Shown piece after piece: positions 1 to 8,307 of a DNA stretch of 64,000 nt. Both the position numbers and the translations under genes were made by a program. Numbering within the stretch: the first letter of the stretch is position 1; each line of letters starts with the position of its first letter. Where the stretch lies: assembly GCA_964598495.1 (NCBI GenBank), contig CAZRBY010000004.1, positions 1-64,000 on the forward strand, written 5' to 3'. The DNA comes from Cacconaster sp964598495. Lineage in GTDB: Bacteria; Bacteroidota; Bacteroidia; Bacteroidales; UBA932. The notes under the pieces are model-generated. The model worked only from the letters and a program-made list of their open reading frames with translations, had not been told where the DNA came from and searched no databases.

Positions 1-33
1 GCTATACCAAGTGGGAGAGTAGGTAGCCGCCAA
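1..33 (+). rRNA. rrf: 5S rRNA, 3' end only
   Basis: The first ~33 bases contain GGGAGAGTAGGTAGCCGCC, which matches the conserved 3' portion of bacterial 5S rRNA (GGGAGAGTAGG followed by the closing stem). The rest of the gene and presumably the 16S-23S part of an rRNA operon lie to the left of the window. A strong terminator follows after a few bases. The exact 3' end is estimated. Confidence 0.75.
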
Positions 34-42
34 CTTCAAGAA

Positions 43-74
43 AGCCCCGACAGCAATCACTGTCGGGGCTTTTG
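43..74 (+). terminator. Rho-independent terminator of the rRNA operon
   Basis: An 11-bp perfect stem AGCCCCGACAG / CTGTCGGGGCT with loop CAATCA is followed by a T run. It lies just downstream of the 5S end and before the convergent recJ gene. Confidence 0.85.
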
Positions 75-140
75 TTGTTTATTTCAATATGATCTGATAT
101 AAGATGCAATTATGATAGGAATTGTTGCATCCTAATGAGC

Positions 141-1880
141 TCAGAACAACTCTTTTTCCTTTATATCCTTAACGCGAAGCTGGATATTGGCGATACCTCG
201 ATAATAATTTTCGGCAATGGAATAGCAAATATCAACGGGATTACCACCTTGGATATGTTCAAAATTTTCAGAAAGATTAAAGGCTATAGCAGATATGTAT
301 CTGTATGGCTCGTCCTCCTGGATGAGTTCTAGTTTTAGGTGTTTCATACCGGCCTCGGCAGATCCTACCTTGCGTCCGTTGCCGTTGTCGTAGACATTCT
401 CCGTAATAAAAACAGGAGATAGATTGCCGGGGCCGAAAGGCTGGAACTGCTTGAGCAGTCTGAAGAACTTGGGTGTTATCTGCTTAAAGTCCAAATATGA
501 GTCGATATTGATAATCGGGGTCAGGATTACATCGTCAATTTTCGAGGCCACGTAGGTCTCGAAACGCTCGGTGAATATCTGAAGATTTTCCTCTTTTAGG
601 GTGAGTCCCGCTGCGTACATATGTCCGCCGAAGTTCTCCAGAAGATCGGAACAATATTCAATCGCTTCATAGAGGTCAAAGCCCTGGATGGAGCGTGCAG
701 AGCCAGTTATTAACCCGTTTGACTGAGTAAGTACGATGGTCGGACGGTAGTAGGCCTCCACAAGGCGTGATGCCACAATACCGACGACTCCCTTGTGCCA
801 TGAGGGGTTGTAAACCACGGTAGACTTCTTGTTTTCAAAACCAGGGATGTTCTTTACCATCTTTAGCGCCTCTTCGGTAATCTCGCGGTCAACCCTTTTA
901 CGGTCGTTGTTGTGGGCATTAATAGCCGCACCAATCTCCTTTGACTCGTCTTCATCTCTGGAGGTAAGCATATCAACAGCAGTTTTGCCCGACTCCATTC
1001 TGCCGGCAGCATTGATGCGGGGACCTATTTTGAAGACAATTTCGTCTATGGTGATGCGGTGTTTTTCTAGCCCCGATAGCTTGATGATTGTCTGCAGACC
1101 CTCGCGAGGATTTTCGTTGAGCTGTTTGAGCCCGTAATATGCCAGTAAGCGGTTTTCACCGGTGACGGAGACGAGGTCGGAAGCTATGCTGACCACCAGG
1201 AGGTCTAGCAGTGAGACAATGTTTTCAAAGGGGATATCATATTTTTGGGCGTAGCCCTGGACCAGTTTGAACCCTACTCCGCAGCCGGAGAGGTCATCGA
1301 AGGGATAGTTGCAATCCTGGCGCTTAGGGTCGAGTACGGCCACTGCATCTGGTAGTTTCTCATCAGGCAGGTGATGGTCGCAGATAATCATGTCAATGCC
1401 CAGACTTTTGGCGTAGTTAACTTTCTCAATAGCTTTTATGCCGCAGTCCAGTGCGATGATCAGAGTGCAGTTGTGTTCACGTGCAGTGTCGATGCCCTTG
1501 TATGAAATGCCGTAGCCCTCATCATACCTGTCGGGAATGTAATATTCCACGCGGTTTGTAAGGTTTTTTATAAAGGAATAGACCAGAGCTACTGCCGTGG
1601 TCCCATCTACATCATAGTCTCCGTAAATGAGGATGGTTTCTCGCTTGACTACAGCCCTGTTGAGACGTTCTACAGCCTTGTCCATATCCTTCATTAAGAA
1701 GGGATCGTGAAGTTTTGAGAGATCGGGGCGGAAAAACTCTCTGGCCTTGGCGAAACTATCAATGCCCCTTTGGACCAACAGGTTGGCTAATACAGAGTCA
1801 ATACCCAACTCCTGAGTGAGCTGGCGCACAAGAGCCGGGTTGCCCGGCTCCATCACTATCCATTTTTTCTCAATGCTCAT
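141..1880 (-). CDS. recJ: Single-stranded-DNA-specific exonuclease RecJ
   Basis: 579 aa, normal RecJ length. RecJ degrades ssDNA 5'->3' in recombinational and mismatch repair. The DHH phosphoesterase motifs are visible: GDYDVDG near residues 87-93, a DCG motif near 145, and DHH at 168-170. The DHHA1 domain follows, with GPRINAAGRM in the middle and the glycine-rich FGGHMYAAGL near residue 430. The ATG at 1880 gives a full N-terminus. It is transcribed away from lysS, with a TAnnTTTG box 20 bp upstream. The rRNA terminator converges on its 3' end. No defects seen. Confidence 0.96.
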   Translation of the reverse strand: MSIEKKWIVMEPGNPALVRQLTQELGIDSVLANLLVQRGIDSFAKAREFFRPDLSKLHDPFLMKDMDKAVERLNRAVVKRETILIYGDYDVDGTTAVALVYSFIKNLTNRVEYYIPDRYDEGYGISYKGIDTAREHNCTLIIALDCGIKAIEKVNYAKSLGIDMIICDHHLPDEKLPDAVAVLDPKRQDCNYPFDDLSGCGVGFKLVQGYAQKYDIPFENIVSLLDLLVVSIASDLVSVTGENRLLAYYGLKQLNENPREGLQTIIKLSGLEKHRITIDEIVFKIGPRINAAGRMESGKTAVDMLTSRDEDESKEIGAAINAHNNDRKRVDREITEEALKMVKNIPGFENKKSTVVYNPSWHKGVVGIVASRLVEAYYRPTIVLTQSNGLITGSARSIQGFDLYEAIEYCSDLLENFGGHMYAAGLTLKEENLQIFTERFETYVASKIDDVILTPIINIDSYLDFKQITPKFFRLLKQFQPFGPGNLSPVFITENVYDNGNGRKVGSAEAGMKHLKLELIQEDEPYRYISAIAFNLSENFEHIQGGNPVDICYSIAENYYRGIANIQLRVKDIKEKELF

Positions 1881-1899
1881 ATTGACTTCTGCAATTCTA

Positions 1900-1907
1900 C
1901 AAAGATA
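1900..1907 (-). promoter_or_regulatory. Promoter -7 box for recJ
   Basis: TATCTTTG on the minus strand matches the Bacteroidetes -7 consensus TAnnTTTG, 20 bp before the recJ ATG. Confidence 0.55.
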
Positions 1908-1941
1908 CTACAATTTTTATTCCTTTATCCATAATTATTCT

Positions 1942-1949
1942 TATTTTTG
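1942..1949 (+). promoter_or_regulatory. Promoter -7 box for lysS
   Basis: TATTTTTG matches TAnnTTTG, 41 bp before the lysS start, in the recJ/lysS divergent intergenic region. Confidence 0.5.
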
Positions 1950-1990
1950 TCGGATATAACAAAAGGATACTTAACCCACAGATTTATTAT

Positions 1991-3520
1991 ATGGAAATAA
2001 CAGATCTCAACGAACAGGAATTGAATCGCCGTGCTGCTCTGCAACAACTGAAAGGTTTAGGCATAGACCCCTATCCTGCTGAGGAATTCCCCGTCAATGC
2101 TACTTCAAGAGAGATTAAGGAGGGCTATGATGCAGAAAAAGGCAATTTCAATGACATATCCATCGCAGGTAGGATAATGAGCCGTCGCATTATGGGTGCT
2201 GCTTCATTTGTAGAACTCCAGGACGAACATGGAAAGATTCAGGTCTATATCAAACGTGACGAAATCTGCGAAGGCGAGGACAAGACACTGTACAATACCG
2301 TTTTCAAGAAACTTTTGGATATCGGTGACATTATAGGCATCAATGGTTTTGCATTCATTACGCAGACAGGACAGCTCTCCATTCATGCAAAATCTCTCAA
2401 ATTGCTCAGCAAGTCTCTACGAGTGCTGCCAATAGTCAAAGAGAAAGAAGGTGAGTTGTACGACGCATTCTCTGATCCCGAGCTTCGTTACCGAATGAGA
2501 TATGTTGATCTTATCGTCAATCCTCATGTGAGGGAGACATTTGTCAAAAGAACAAAAATCGTTTCCACGATGAGGGACTATTTCAACGAACACGGATATA
2601 TTGAGGTCGAGACGCCTATCCTCCAACCAATCCCCGGTGGAGCTGCTGCAAGACCCTTCATTACTCACCACAACGCTCTCGATATCCCTCTCTACCTAAG
2701 AATTGCCAACGAACTTTATCTCAAGCGTCTGATTGTGGGCGGTTTTACCGGTGTCTACGAGTTTGCAAAGAATTTCCGCAATGAAGGTATGGATAGAACT
2801 CACAATCCGGAGTTCACCTGCATGGAAATTTATGTTGCATACAAGGATTATGTATGGATGATGGAGTTTGTTGAGCAGCTGGTTGAGAGGATAGCCATTG
2901 CACTCAACGGTAAGACCAAATTTGATGTTTGGGGCCATGAAATAGAGTTCAAGAGGCCATACAGGCGCCTTCCGATGATTGATGTTATCAAGGAGTACTC
3001 CGGTGTGGATATAACCGGAATGGACGAAGCACAGCTCCGCAAGACCTGTAGTGATCTCAATATTCCAACATCGCCCTCTATGGGTGTCGGTAAACTTATT
3101 GACGCAATTTTCAGTGAATATTGCGAAAAACATCTGATACAGCCCACCTTCATTACAGATTATCCCTTGGATATGTCTCCTCTTACAAAACGTCATAGGG
3201 AGGATCCCACCCTTACCGAGAGGTTTGAACTCTTTGTTAACGGTAAGGAGGTGGCAAATGCTTACAGCGAACTAAATGATCCCATTGATCAGCTTGACAG
3301 GTTCCATGATCAGATCAAACTTCAGGAGAAGGGTGATGACGAAGCCATGTTCATAGATTTGGACTTTGTTCGTGCTTTAGAGTATGGTATGCCCCCTACC
3401 TCCGGTCTCGGTATGGGCATTGATCGACTCGTTATGCTTATGACAAACTCCACTTCCATTCAGGATGTGATTTTCTTCCCTCAGATGAGACCTGAGGCAA
3501 GCCATAAGAAAACCGAATAG
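1991..3520 (+). CDS. lysS: Lysyl-tRNA synthetase, class II
   Basis: 509 aa, the usual length for bacterial LysRS. It charges tRNA-Lys. An N-terminal OB-fold anticodon-binding domain covers roughly residues 55-165. The class II core contains motif 2 (FRNEGMDRTHNPEF, near residues 262-275) and motif 3 (GLGMGIDRL, near 473-481). The first ATG after a TAnnTTTG promoter was taken as start. Only 3 bases separate its stop from the next gene, so it probably heads an operon with the rRNA methyltransferase, the membrane HTH protein and ssb. Confidence 0.97.
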   Translation: MEITDLNEQELNRRAALQQLKGLGIDPYPAEEFPVNATSREIKEGYDAEKGNFNDISIAGRIMSRRIMGAASFVELQDEHGKIQVYIKRDEICEGEDKTLYNTVFKKLLDIGDIIGINGFAFITQTGQLSIHAKSLKLLSKSLRVLPIVKEKEGELYDAFSDPELRYRMRYVDLIVNPHVRETFVKRTKIVSTMRDYFNEHGYIEVETPILQPIPGGAAARPFITHHNALDIPLYLRIANELYLKRLIVGGFTGVYEFAKNFRNEGMDRTHNPEFTCMEIYVAYKDYVWMMEFVEQLVERIAIALNGKTKFDVWGHEIEFKRPYRRLPMIDVIKEYSGVDITGMDEAQLRKTCSDLNIPTSPSMGVGKLIDAIFSEYCEKHLIQPTFITDYPLDMSPLTKRHREDPTLTERFELFVNGKEVANAYSELNDPIDQLDRFHDQIKLQEKGDDEAMFIDLDFVRALEYGMPPTSGLGMGIDRLVMLMTNSTSIQDVIFFPQMRPEASHKKTE

Positions 3521-3523
3521 CTG

Positions 3524-4321
3524 ATGGCGGCAGAGAAGATAACCTCCGCACGTAATACTCGCATAAAAGAGCTCATTCAGCTTCAGAGTAAATCTCGGGA
3601 GCGCAGGGAAAGAGCTCTTTTCGTTGTTGAAGGGCAGCGTGAACTCAGCAGGGCCATCGAAGCCGGCTTCATGCCTCAATCTATCTTCCATTGTCCTGCA
3701 TATTTGGAGGGTGCTGTTTTTCCTGAGTTTACCGGTGAAGTTGATATTTTCGAAGTATCTGAGAATCTTTATGACAAGATTGCTTATCGAGGCGGGACTG
3801 AAGGGGTAATTGCCTTGATGCGGATGGAGTCGTTGCTGCCCGATAAAATTACTCTCAGTGGAAACCCATTTGTAATAGTGGTAGAGTCCATTGAGAAACC
3901 AGGTAACCTTGGAGCAATACTTAGGACTGCGGATGCGTGCGGTGCCGATTGTGTTCTTGTATGTGATCCTTTGGCAGACATTTTCAATCCCAATGTAATA
4001 AGAGCAAGCACCGGTGCCTGCTTCAGCGTCAAGTCTGCATGCTGCACATCAGAAGAGGCCTTCCGGTGGCTCAAAATGAATAATATCTCCATTTTAACCA
4101 CACAATTACAGAACTCCTCACTCTATTACGATGCCGATATGAGAGGAGCTGTTGCAATCGTATTCGGTAGGGAAGATATGGGTCTTTCAGATTTTTGGAA
4201 AGATCGTTCAGATGCGAAAATCCGCATCCCAATGGCCGGAATCTGCGATTCGCTCAATGTCTCCGTCTCTGCGGCCGTTATTTGTTTTGAGGTACTAAGG
4301 CAGCGAAAGAAAATCTCTTAA
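3524..4321 (+). CDS. TrmH/SpoU-family RNA 2'-O-ribose methyltransferase
   Basis: 265 aa. An N-terminal substrate-binding domain (ALFVVEGQRELSRAIEAG, residues ~28-45) precedes a SPOUT methyltransferase. The three SpoU motifs are present: motif 1 EKPGNLGAILRTADACGAD near 124-142, motif 2 IVFGREDMGL near 211-220, and motif 3 IPMAGICDSLNVSVSAAV near 235-252, which forms the SAM-binding knot. It probably methylates 23S rRNA (RlmB-like), but the exact site cannot be assigned from sequence. It starts 3 bases after lysS and is probably cotranscribed. Confidence 0.9.
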   Translation: MAAEKITSARNTRIKELIQLQSKSRERRERALFVVEGQRELSRAIEAGFMPQSIFHCPAYLEGAVFPEFTGEVDIFEVSENLYDKIAYRGGTEGVIALMRMESLLPDKITLSGNPFVIVVESIEKPGNLGAILRTADACGADCVLVCDPLADIFNPNVIRASTGACFSVKSACCTSEEAFRWLKMNNISILTTQLQNSSLYYDADMRGAVAIVFGREDMGLSDFWKDRSDAKIRIPMAGICDSLNVSVSAAVICFEVLRQRKKIS

Positions 4322-4340
4322 CCAACTAAATCTTATACAA

Positions 4341-5000
4341 ATGAAAACATCAATTATTACCGCCGCAAACGCAGCGGCAGGGCAGTGGGTTGTCTATACC
4401 TTACTGATTATTTTTGTAGTAGCAACAGCTATTTTGGCACTAGTTCTTTTCCGTATAAAACGCAGGGAAAGGATATTAAGGGAGAAGATATCACAACAAC
4501 TCAGGGACAAGGAGGCTGACGATGAAAAACTTTCCACAACCCTAAGCAGGGTGATGCAGATGGTCATAGGCATTATGGACTGCATCTCGCTGAGCCCTGA
4601 AAATGCTACTTTACTCCATTCAAAAGTCAGGTCTTATTTCCTGACGACACTCAGAGATAAGGGTAATGTCTTTTACGAGATGGACTATCTTGCAGATAAA
4701 TGCCAATGTGGCCTAATAACTCGACTCAAAGAGGAGCACCCCTCACTTACAAAGGATGATGTGATGCTATGCAGCCTTATTTCTCTGGGATTTCCCACGC
4801 ATGCTATAGCGACAATCTTCCGCCTTACCAACGAGATGAGCATCTACAACAAGCGTGAGCGTCTCAGAACACGCCTTGAAATGGCAGAAGGACTTAATCT
4901 GGTGGATTATTTGGAAGACAAGGCGACAATGCTCCGTAATCAAAAAGCCCTTTTATATGCAAATATTTTTTCCAGTCTCGGCAAAAAAGATTATATTTAG
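4341..5000 (+). CDS. Membrane-anchored protein with C-terminal HTH-like domain
   Basis: 219 aa. One membrane segment at residues ~17-37 is followed by basic RRERILREK and a predicted coiled-coil stretch to ~70. The C-terminal part (near residues 128-185: SLTKDDVMLCSLISLGFPTHAIATIF, given here in fragments as LTKDDVMLCSLI and GFPTHAIATIFRLT) resembles the LuxR-like helix-turn-helix at the end of Bacteroidetes TPR-containing regulators. Here the TPR sensor portion is missing. I infer a short membrane-tethered regulator. It sits between the methyltransferase and ssb, 19 and 15 bases away. Function unproven. Confidence 0.65.
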   Translation: MKTSIITAANAAAGQWVVYTLLIIFVVATAILALVLFRIKRRERILREKISQQLRDKEADDEKLSTTLSRVMQMVIGIMDCISLSPENATLLHSKVRSYFLTTLRDKGNVFYEMDYLADKCQCGLITRLKEEHPSLTKDDVMLCSLISLGFPTHAIATIFRLTNEMSIYNKRERLRTRLEMAEGLNLVDYLEDKATMLRNQKALLYANIFSSLGKKDYI

Positions 5001-5015
5001 AAAAATTTTTGAAAT

Positions 5016-5525
5016 ATGGCACTGAACAAAGTTTTACTTATCGGCAACGTAGGAAGAGATCCTGAAATCAGGCATCTTGAAGGTGGCGCGTCCGTTGCCT
5101 CATTTTCCCTTGCAACAACGGAGAGATTTAAGGACCGTAGCGGGGAGACCCGAGAAATTACTGAGTGGCACAACATAGTCGCCTGGAGACAGCTGGCTGA
5201 TTTGGCTGGCAGGTTTATCAAAAAAGGAAGTCAGATCTATGTGGAGGGACGTATCAGAAGCCGTTCATGGGATGATGCAAACGGACAGAAACGCTACATC
5301 ACAGAGATTTTGGCCGATACTATCCAGCTTCTCGGTCGCAAGGATGACACATTGCCCAGAGAGGGTGCGTGGGATGATTCTGTAAGTTCTCCAAAACAGA
5401 CCGATCCACAGACCAAGATGACGAAACAGGCATCAAAGCCTTCTACGCAACCGGCTCCCCAGCCTGAGCAGTTCATCACTTCGGATGATCTTATCTCTGA
5501 TGGCCCTGACGATCTACCCTTCTAG
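5016..5525 (+). CDS. ssb: Single-stranded DNA-binding protein
   Basis: 169 aa. An N-terminal OB fold begins MALNKVLLIGNVGRDPEIR and runs to ~residue 110, with the typical FSLATTERF and YVEGRIRSRSW strands. A Gln/Pro/Lys-rich linker (residues ~120-155) follows. The C-terminal acidic tip SDGPDDLPF is the canonical partner-binding tail of SSB. It coats ssDNA in replication and repair. Last gene of the lysS group, ending at a bidirectional terminator. Confidence 0.97.
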   Translation: MALNKVLLIGNVGRDPEIRHLEGGASVASFSLATTERFKDRSGETREITEWHNIVAWRQLADLAGRFIKKGSQIYVEGRIRSRSWDDANGQKRYITEILADTIQLLGRKDDTLPREGAWDDSVSSPKQTDPQTKMTKQASKPSTQPAPQPEQFITSDDLISDGPDDLPF

Positions 5526-5543
5526 AAGAGGTAATACAACAAA

Positions 5544-5573
5544 AAATGCGACCTGAAAAGGCCGCATTTTTTT
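5544..5573. terminator. Bidirectional terminator between ssb and the DUF4295 gene
   Basis: Stem AAATGCGACCT / AGGCCGCATTT (one A.C mismatch) with a GAAA tetraloop. It is flanked by A's on the left and T's on the right, so it can end transcripts from both converging operons. Confidence 0.8.
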
Positions 5574-5594
5574 ATCTGTTTACTCTACTTAACT

Positions 5595-5756
5595 TTATTT
5601 TTTTTCAAAAAAATCTTTCGCTTGGTCAGTAGGTAACAGCTCTTCCTGAAAAGCGTATGCTCCCGTACGTTCAGACTTTACCATACGGATACACTTTACA
5701 TAGTTTTTTGTTTGTGGACGGCTACTACCAAATGTAGCCACTGCTTTCTTTGCCAT
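5595..5756 (-). CDS. DUF4295 small basic protein
   Basis: 53 aa, read directly from the minus strand: begins MAKKAVATFGSSRPQTKNYV and ends DQAKDFFEKK. This matches the DUF4295 family, a Bacteroidetes-specific small protein encoded right after rpmB and rpmG. Its role is unknown; the genomic position suggests a ribosome-linked function (inference). It lies 19 bases downstream of rpmG. In relatives ftsY often follows, but here a terminator does. Confidence 0.85.
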   Translation of the reverse strand: MAKKAVATFGSSRPQTKNYVKCIRMVKSERTGAYAFQEELLPTDQAKDFFEKK

Positions 5757-5775
5757 TTATATAAAGATAAGTGTG

Positions 5776-5964
5776 TTATTTGATTTCGCGATGAAGAGTC
5801 ACCTTTTTGGGATGGGGATTGTATTTCTTACGCTCCAATCTCTGGGTGGTGTTCTTTTTGTTTTTTGTTGTGATATACCTGGATATGCCCGGCACACCGC
5901 TCTCTTTTTGCTCAGTACACTCCATAATAACCTGTACTCTGTTGCCTTTACCTTTCTTTGCCAT
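5776..5964 (-). CDS. rpmG: 50S ribosomal protein L33
   Basis: 62 aa. Contains the L33 core VQVIMECTEQKESGVPGISRY and the C-terminal LERKKYNPHPKKVTLHREIK. The zinc-binding CxxC pairs of some L33 forms are absent (only one Cys), so this is the C-minus, zinc-independent form. Part of the small large-subunit ribosomal protein cluster, 11 bases after rpmB. Confidence 0.95.
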   Translation of the reverse strand: MAKKGKGNRVQVIMECTEQKESGVPGISRYITTKNKKNTTQRLERKKYNPHPKKVTLHREIK

Positions 5965-5975
5965 AGTTGTGAATG

Positions 5976-6218
5976 TTAAACTACATTAATCAAACCTTTT
6001 TCCTGTGATTTCTTGAGGGTAGCGGCGAGACCATTCTTGTAGATGGTCTTCATACCCTTGCAAGATACTTTGAGTGTGATGAATCTCTGCTCTTCTTCAG
6101 ACCAGAATTTCTTGGTCTTGAGATTGGGAGCGAATTCGCGTTTCGTGCGTCTCTTAGAGTGGGAAACATTGTTTCCAATCATCCTTTTCTTTCCTGTTAC
6201 TTGACAAACTCGTGCCAT
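5976..6218 (-). CDS. rpmB: 50S ribosomal protein L28
   Basis: 80 aa. Starts MARVCQVTGKKRMIGNNVSH and has the L28 motifs SKRRTKREFAPNLKTKKFW and FITLKVSCKGMKTI. First gene of rpmB-rpmG-DUF4295, preceded by a TAnnTTTG promoter. Component of the 50S subunit. Confidence 0.96.
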   Translation of the reverse strand: MARVCQVTGKKRMIGNNVSHSKRRTKREFAPNLKTKKFWSEEEQRFITLKVSCKGMKTIYKNGLAATLKKSQEKGLINVV

Positions 6219-6256
6219 TGTTATCTATTTTTAATATTATATCTTTTTTGGGGCTG

Positions 6257-6264
6257 CAAATGTA
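6257..6264 (-). promoter_or_regulatory. Promoter -7 box for rpmB-rpmG-DUF4295
   Basis: Minus-strand TACATTTG matches TAnnTTTG, about 38 bp upstream of the rpmB ATG. Confidence 0.5.
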
Positions 6265-6302
6265 TTGATTTTTCTTCTAAAATCCAAATTTAACAGCCTT
6301 TA

Positions 6303-7649
6303 TCAGATAAACTTCAAGATTCTTTTCCATCTTATGTTCTTTGGAAAAGACTTGTTGCTATCCTTTGAAAACCAGATTACAGCCGGTCGACCCACAATGT
6401 GGTCCTCGGGAACAAATCCCCAATAGCGTGAATCCAGCGAATTGTGGCGATTGTCACCCATCATGAAGTAATAGTCCTGCTTAAAGGTGTAGGTGGTCGT
6501 TTCTTCACCGTTGATGAAATATCTGCCTTCCTTCTCTTCGAAATCGTTGCCATCATAGATGTCGATTATTCTCCTGTAGAGGTCGATATTGTCGGCATCG
6601 AGCTTCACTGAGATTCCCTTGGCAGGGACCCAGATAGGTCCGTAGTTATCCCTGGTCCATCCTCTATCAACAAAGGGGAAAATCATTTTGTATGAATCCG
6701 GATAGTCAGGCGGATAAACATCGACATTGGGAGTGACGGAAACTACATTGCCCAGTGCCTGGACTTTTGAGAGCATTTCATTTGTAAGCGGCAACTGGGG
6801 ATAACCGGGAAGGGTGGGGTCGTACCACACTTCAGATGAGTTGATACCAATATCCCTAAGGTGTACCGGATTTATGGCAGTACCGTTGGTGACAACTTTC
6901 CAGCTATTTTGGATGCCCGGATATTCCGCCTGGGGCGTCCCATTTACAAATAGTTGTCCCTCTCTTATCTCAAGAGAATCGCCTGCAATTGCAACGCATC
7001 TTTTAACGTAATGGTCCTTCTTGTCGGTTGGGCGTGATATCAGAGGTCCAAAGGTCTTTACCGTGTAATCGCGGCCATTCATCCTCACATGCGTGTAGTA
7101 ATCCTCGACCGGAGCTTTGGTCATTATCGTATCACCGTGTGGAAAGCAGAAGACAACATAATCGTCACGTTCAACATTCCCGAAACCGGCTATGCGTTTA
7201 TGGTCAAACTGAAGTATCGTAGAGTAGCTCTTCTTGAGTGTTCCCGGCAATACATTATGAATAAAGGGCATCGCTACAGGAGTCTGCGGCATTTTGGGGC
7301 CGTAGGCCACCTTGCTTACAAACAGATAATCTCCTGTCATTAGAGAACTTTCCATAGAGGAGGAGGGAATCTTGAAGGCCTGGAAAAAGAAAATATTGAT
7401 GAAACTTACCACTATCACTGCAAAAATGAGGGCATCAAGCCAATCAAGCAATAAATTGCGTTTCTCACCCTCTTTATATTTCTTTTTCCAGAAAGCCCAC
7501 TTCACTTTCCTGGTGATATATAGGTCGAAAATGACGATTAGTCCGAACAACCACCACCAGTTGCGGATCCAGATGACCCACAAAGTATAGAGTACGGCCC
7601 AGAAACCGAACCGTACCCATTTGTTCCCATATATTGCCTTAAAGGTCAA
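6303..7649 (-). CDS. lepB: Signal peptidase I
   Basis: 448 aa, the long Bacteroidetes form. Cleaves secretory signal peptides at the outer face of the inner membrane. Two or three N-terminal membrane segments lie in residues ~11-92. Catalytic Ser98 sits in FKIPSSSMESSLMTGD and the general-base Lys is near 216 (YVKRCVAIAGD). Box E is MMGDNRHNSLDSRYWGFVP near the C-terminus. No in-frame ATG exists before the catalytic Ser, so the start is the TTG at 7649, only 6 nt after and in the same frame as the rplT stop. Last gene of thrS-infC-rpmI-rplT-lepB. Confidence 0.95.
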   Translation of the reverse strand: MTFKAIYGNKWVRFGFWAVLYTLWVIWIRNWWWLFGLIVIFDLYITRKVKWAFWKKKYKEGEKRNLLLDWLDALIFAVIVVSFINIFFFQAFKIPSSSMESSLMTGDYLFVSKVAYGPKMPQTPVAMPFIHNVLPGTLKKSYSTILQFDHKRIAGFGNVERDDYVVFCFPHGDTIMTKAPVEDYYTHVRMNGRDYTVKTFGPLISRPTDKKDHYVKRCVAIAGDSLEIREGQLFVNGTPQAEYPGIQNSWKVVTNGTAINPVHLRDIGINSSEVWYDPTLPGYPQLPLTNEMLSKVQALGNVVSVTPNVDVYPPDYPDSYKMIFPFVDRGWTRDNYGPIWVPAKGISVKLDADNIDLYRRIIDIYDGNDFEEKEGRYFINGEETTTYTFKQDYYFMMGDNRHNSLDSRYWGFVPEDHIVGRPAVIWFSKDSNKSFPKNIRWKRILKFI

Positions 7650-7655
7650 GGAGGA

Positions 7656-8000
7656 CTATTTTACAGAATTTACTATAGCTTCGAATGCCTGAGGATTGTT
7701 CATGGCGAGGTCGGCGAGAACCTTGCGGTTGAGGCCTACATTCTGCTTTGAGAGCTTACCCATAAACTGGGAATAGCTCATGCCGTGCTGACGAGCAGCG
7801 GCATTGATACGTACAATCCAAAGTGAACGGAAGTTGCGTTTCTTGTTTTTGCGGTCACGATAGGCGTAGGTCAAACCTTTCTCATAGGTATTCTTGGCTA
7901 CGGTCCAGACATTCTTTCTTGATAGAAAGTTACCGCGAGTTTGCTTTAAAATTTTCTTACGGCGAGCTCTTGAAGCTACCGAGTTAACCGATCTTGGCAT
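7656..8000 (-). CDS. rplT: 50S ribosomal protein L20
   Basis: 114 aa, standard length. Begins MPRSVNSVASRARRKKILKQ, a basic N-terminal extension, then RNFRSLWIVRINAAARQHGM and YSQFMGKL. Binds 23S rRNA early in 50S assembly and in other bacteria represses its own operon. It follows rpmI after ~70 bases, part of which could fold (CCAGC...GCTGG on the minus strand). That might be an L20 regulatory site, but I cannot show it. Confidence 0.96.
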   Translation of the reverse strand: MPRSVNSVASRARRKKILKQTRGNFLSRKNVWTVAKNTYEKGLTYAYRDRKNKKRNFRSLWIVRINAAARQHGMSYSQFMGKLSKQNVGLNRKVLADLAMNNPQAFEAIVNSVK

Positions 8001-8071
8001 AATGAAATTTTGGTTTTGGGTGCCAGCGCTCGTTATGAGACTTGTACAAGCTGGACATCCGGATTAAACAT

Positions 8072-8266
8072 CTAAAAANNNNNNNNNNGTTTAACTCTCT
8101 TCTCATCAGCTTTGTCAACCAGAGCGAAATGGGTGAGTCTCCTTTTCTGCTTATTGGTCTTCTTTGTCAAAATGTGACTCTTGTAAGCATGTTTTCTTTT
8201 TACTTTTCCAGAACCGGTGAGCGTGAAACGCTTCTTTGTACCGGAGTTGGTCTTGATTTTCGGCAT
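8072..8266 (-). CDS. rpmI: 50S ribosomal protein L35, C-terminus interrupted by an assembly gap
   Basis: About 64 aa. N-terminus MPKIKTNSGTKKRFTLTGSGKVKRKHAYKSHILTKKT, split here as KIKTNSGTKKRFTLTG and KRKHAYKSHILTKK, is a clear L35. Ten N's at 8079-8088 fall in the last residues, so the exact end and stop codon are uncertain; the stop at 8072 depends on the gap being exactly 10 bases. Lies between infC and rplT as in the usual IF3-L35-L20 operon. Confidence 0.9.
   Translation of the reverse strand: MPKIKTNSGTKKRFTLTGSGKVKRKHAYKSHILTKKTNKQKRRLTHFALVDKADEKRVKXXXXF
8079..8088. other. Assembly gap (10 N)
   Basis: Placeholder of 10 N inside the 3' end of rpmI. Flanking sequences do not overlap each other, so true missing bases are likely. 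Confidence 0.99.
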
Positions 8267-8307
8267 AGTTAAATTTTTTAACTTGTTTTATATGATTGGT
8301 TTAAAAA

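Noticed and set aside
8001..8071. L20-binding regulatory RNA between rpmI and rplT
   Set aside because: A CCAGC...GCTGG pairing exists on the minus strand, but it is weak, interrupted by the nearby gap and does not match a known leader.
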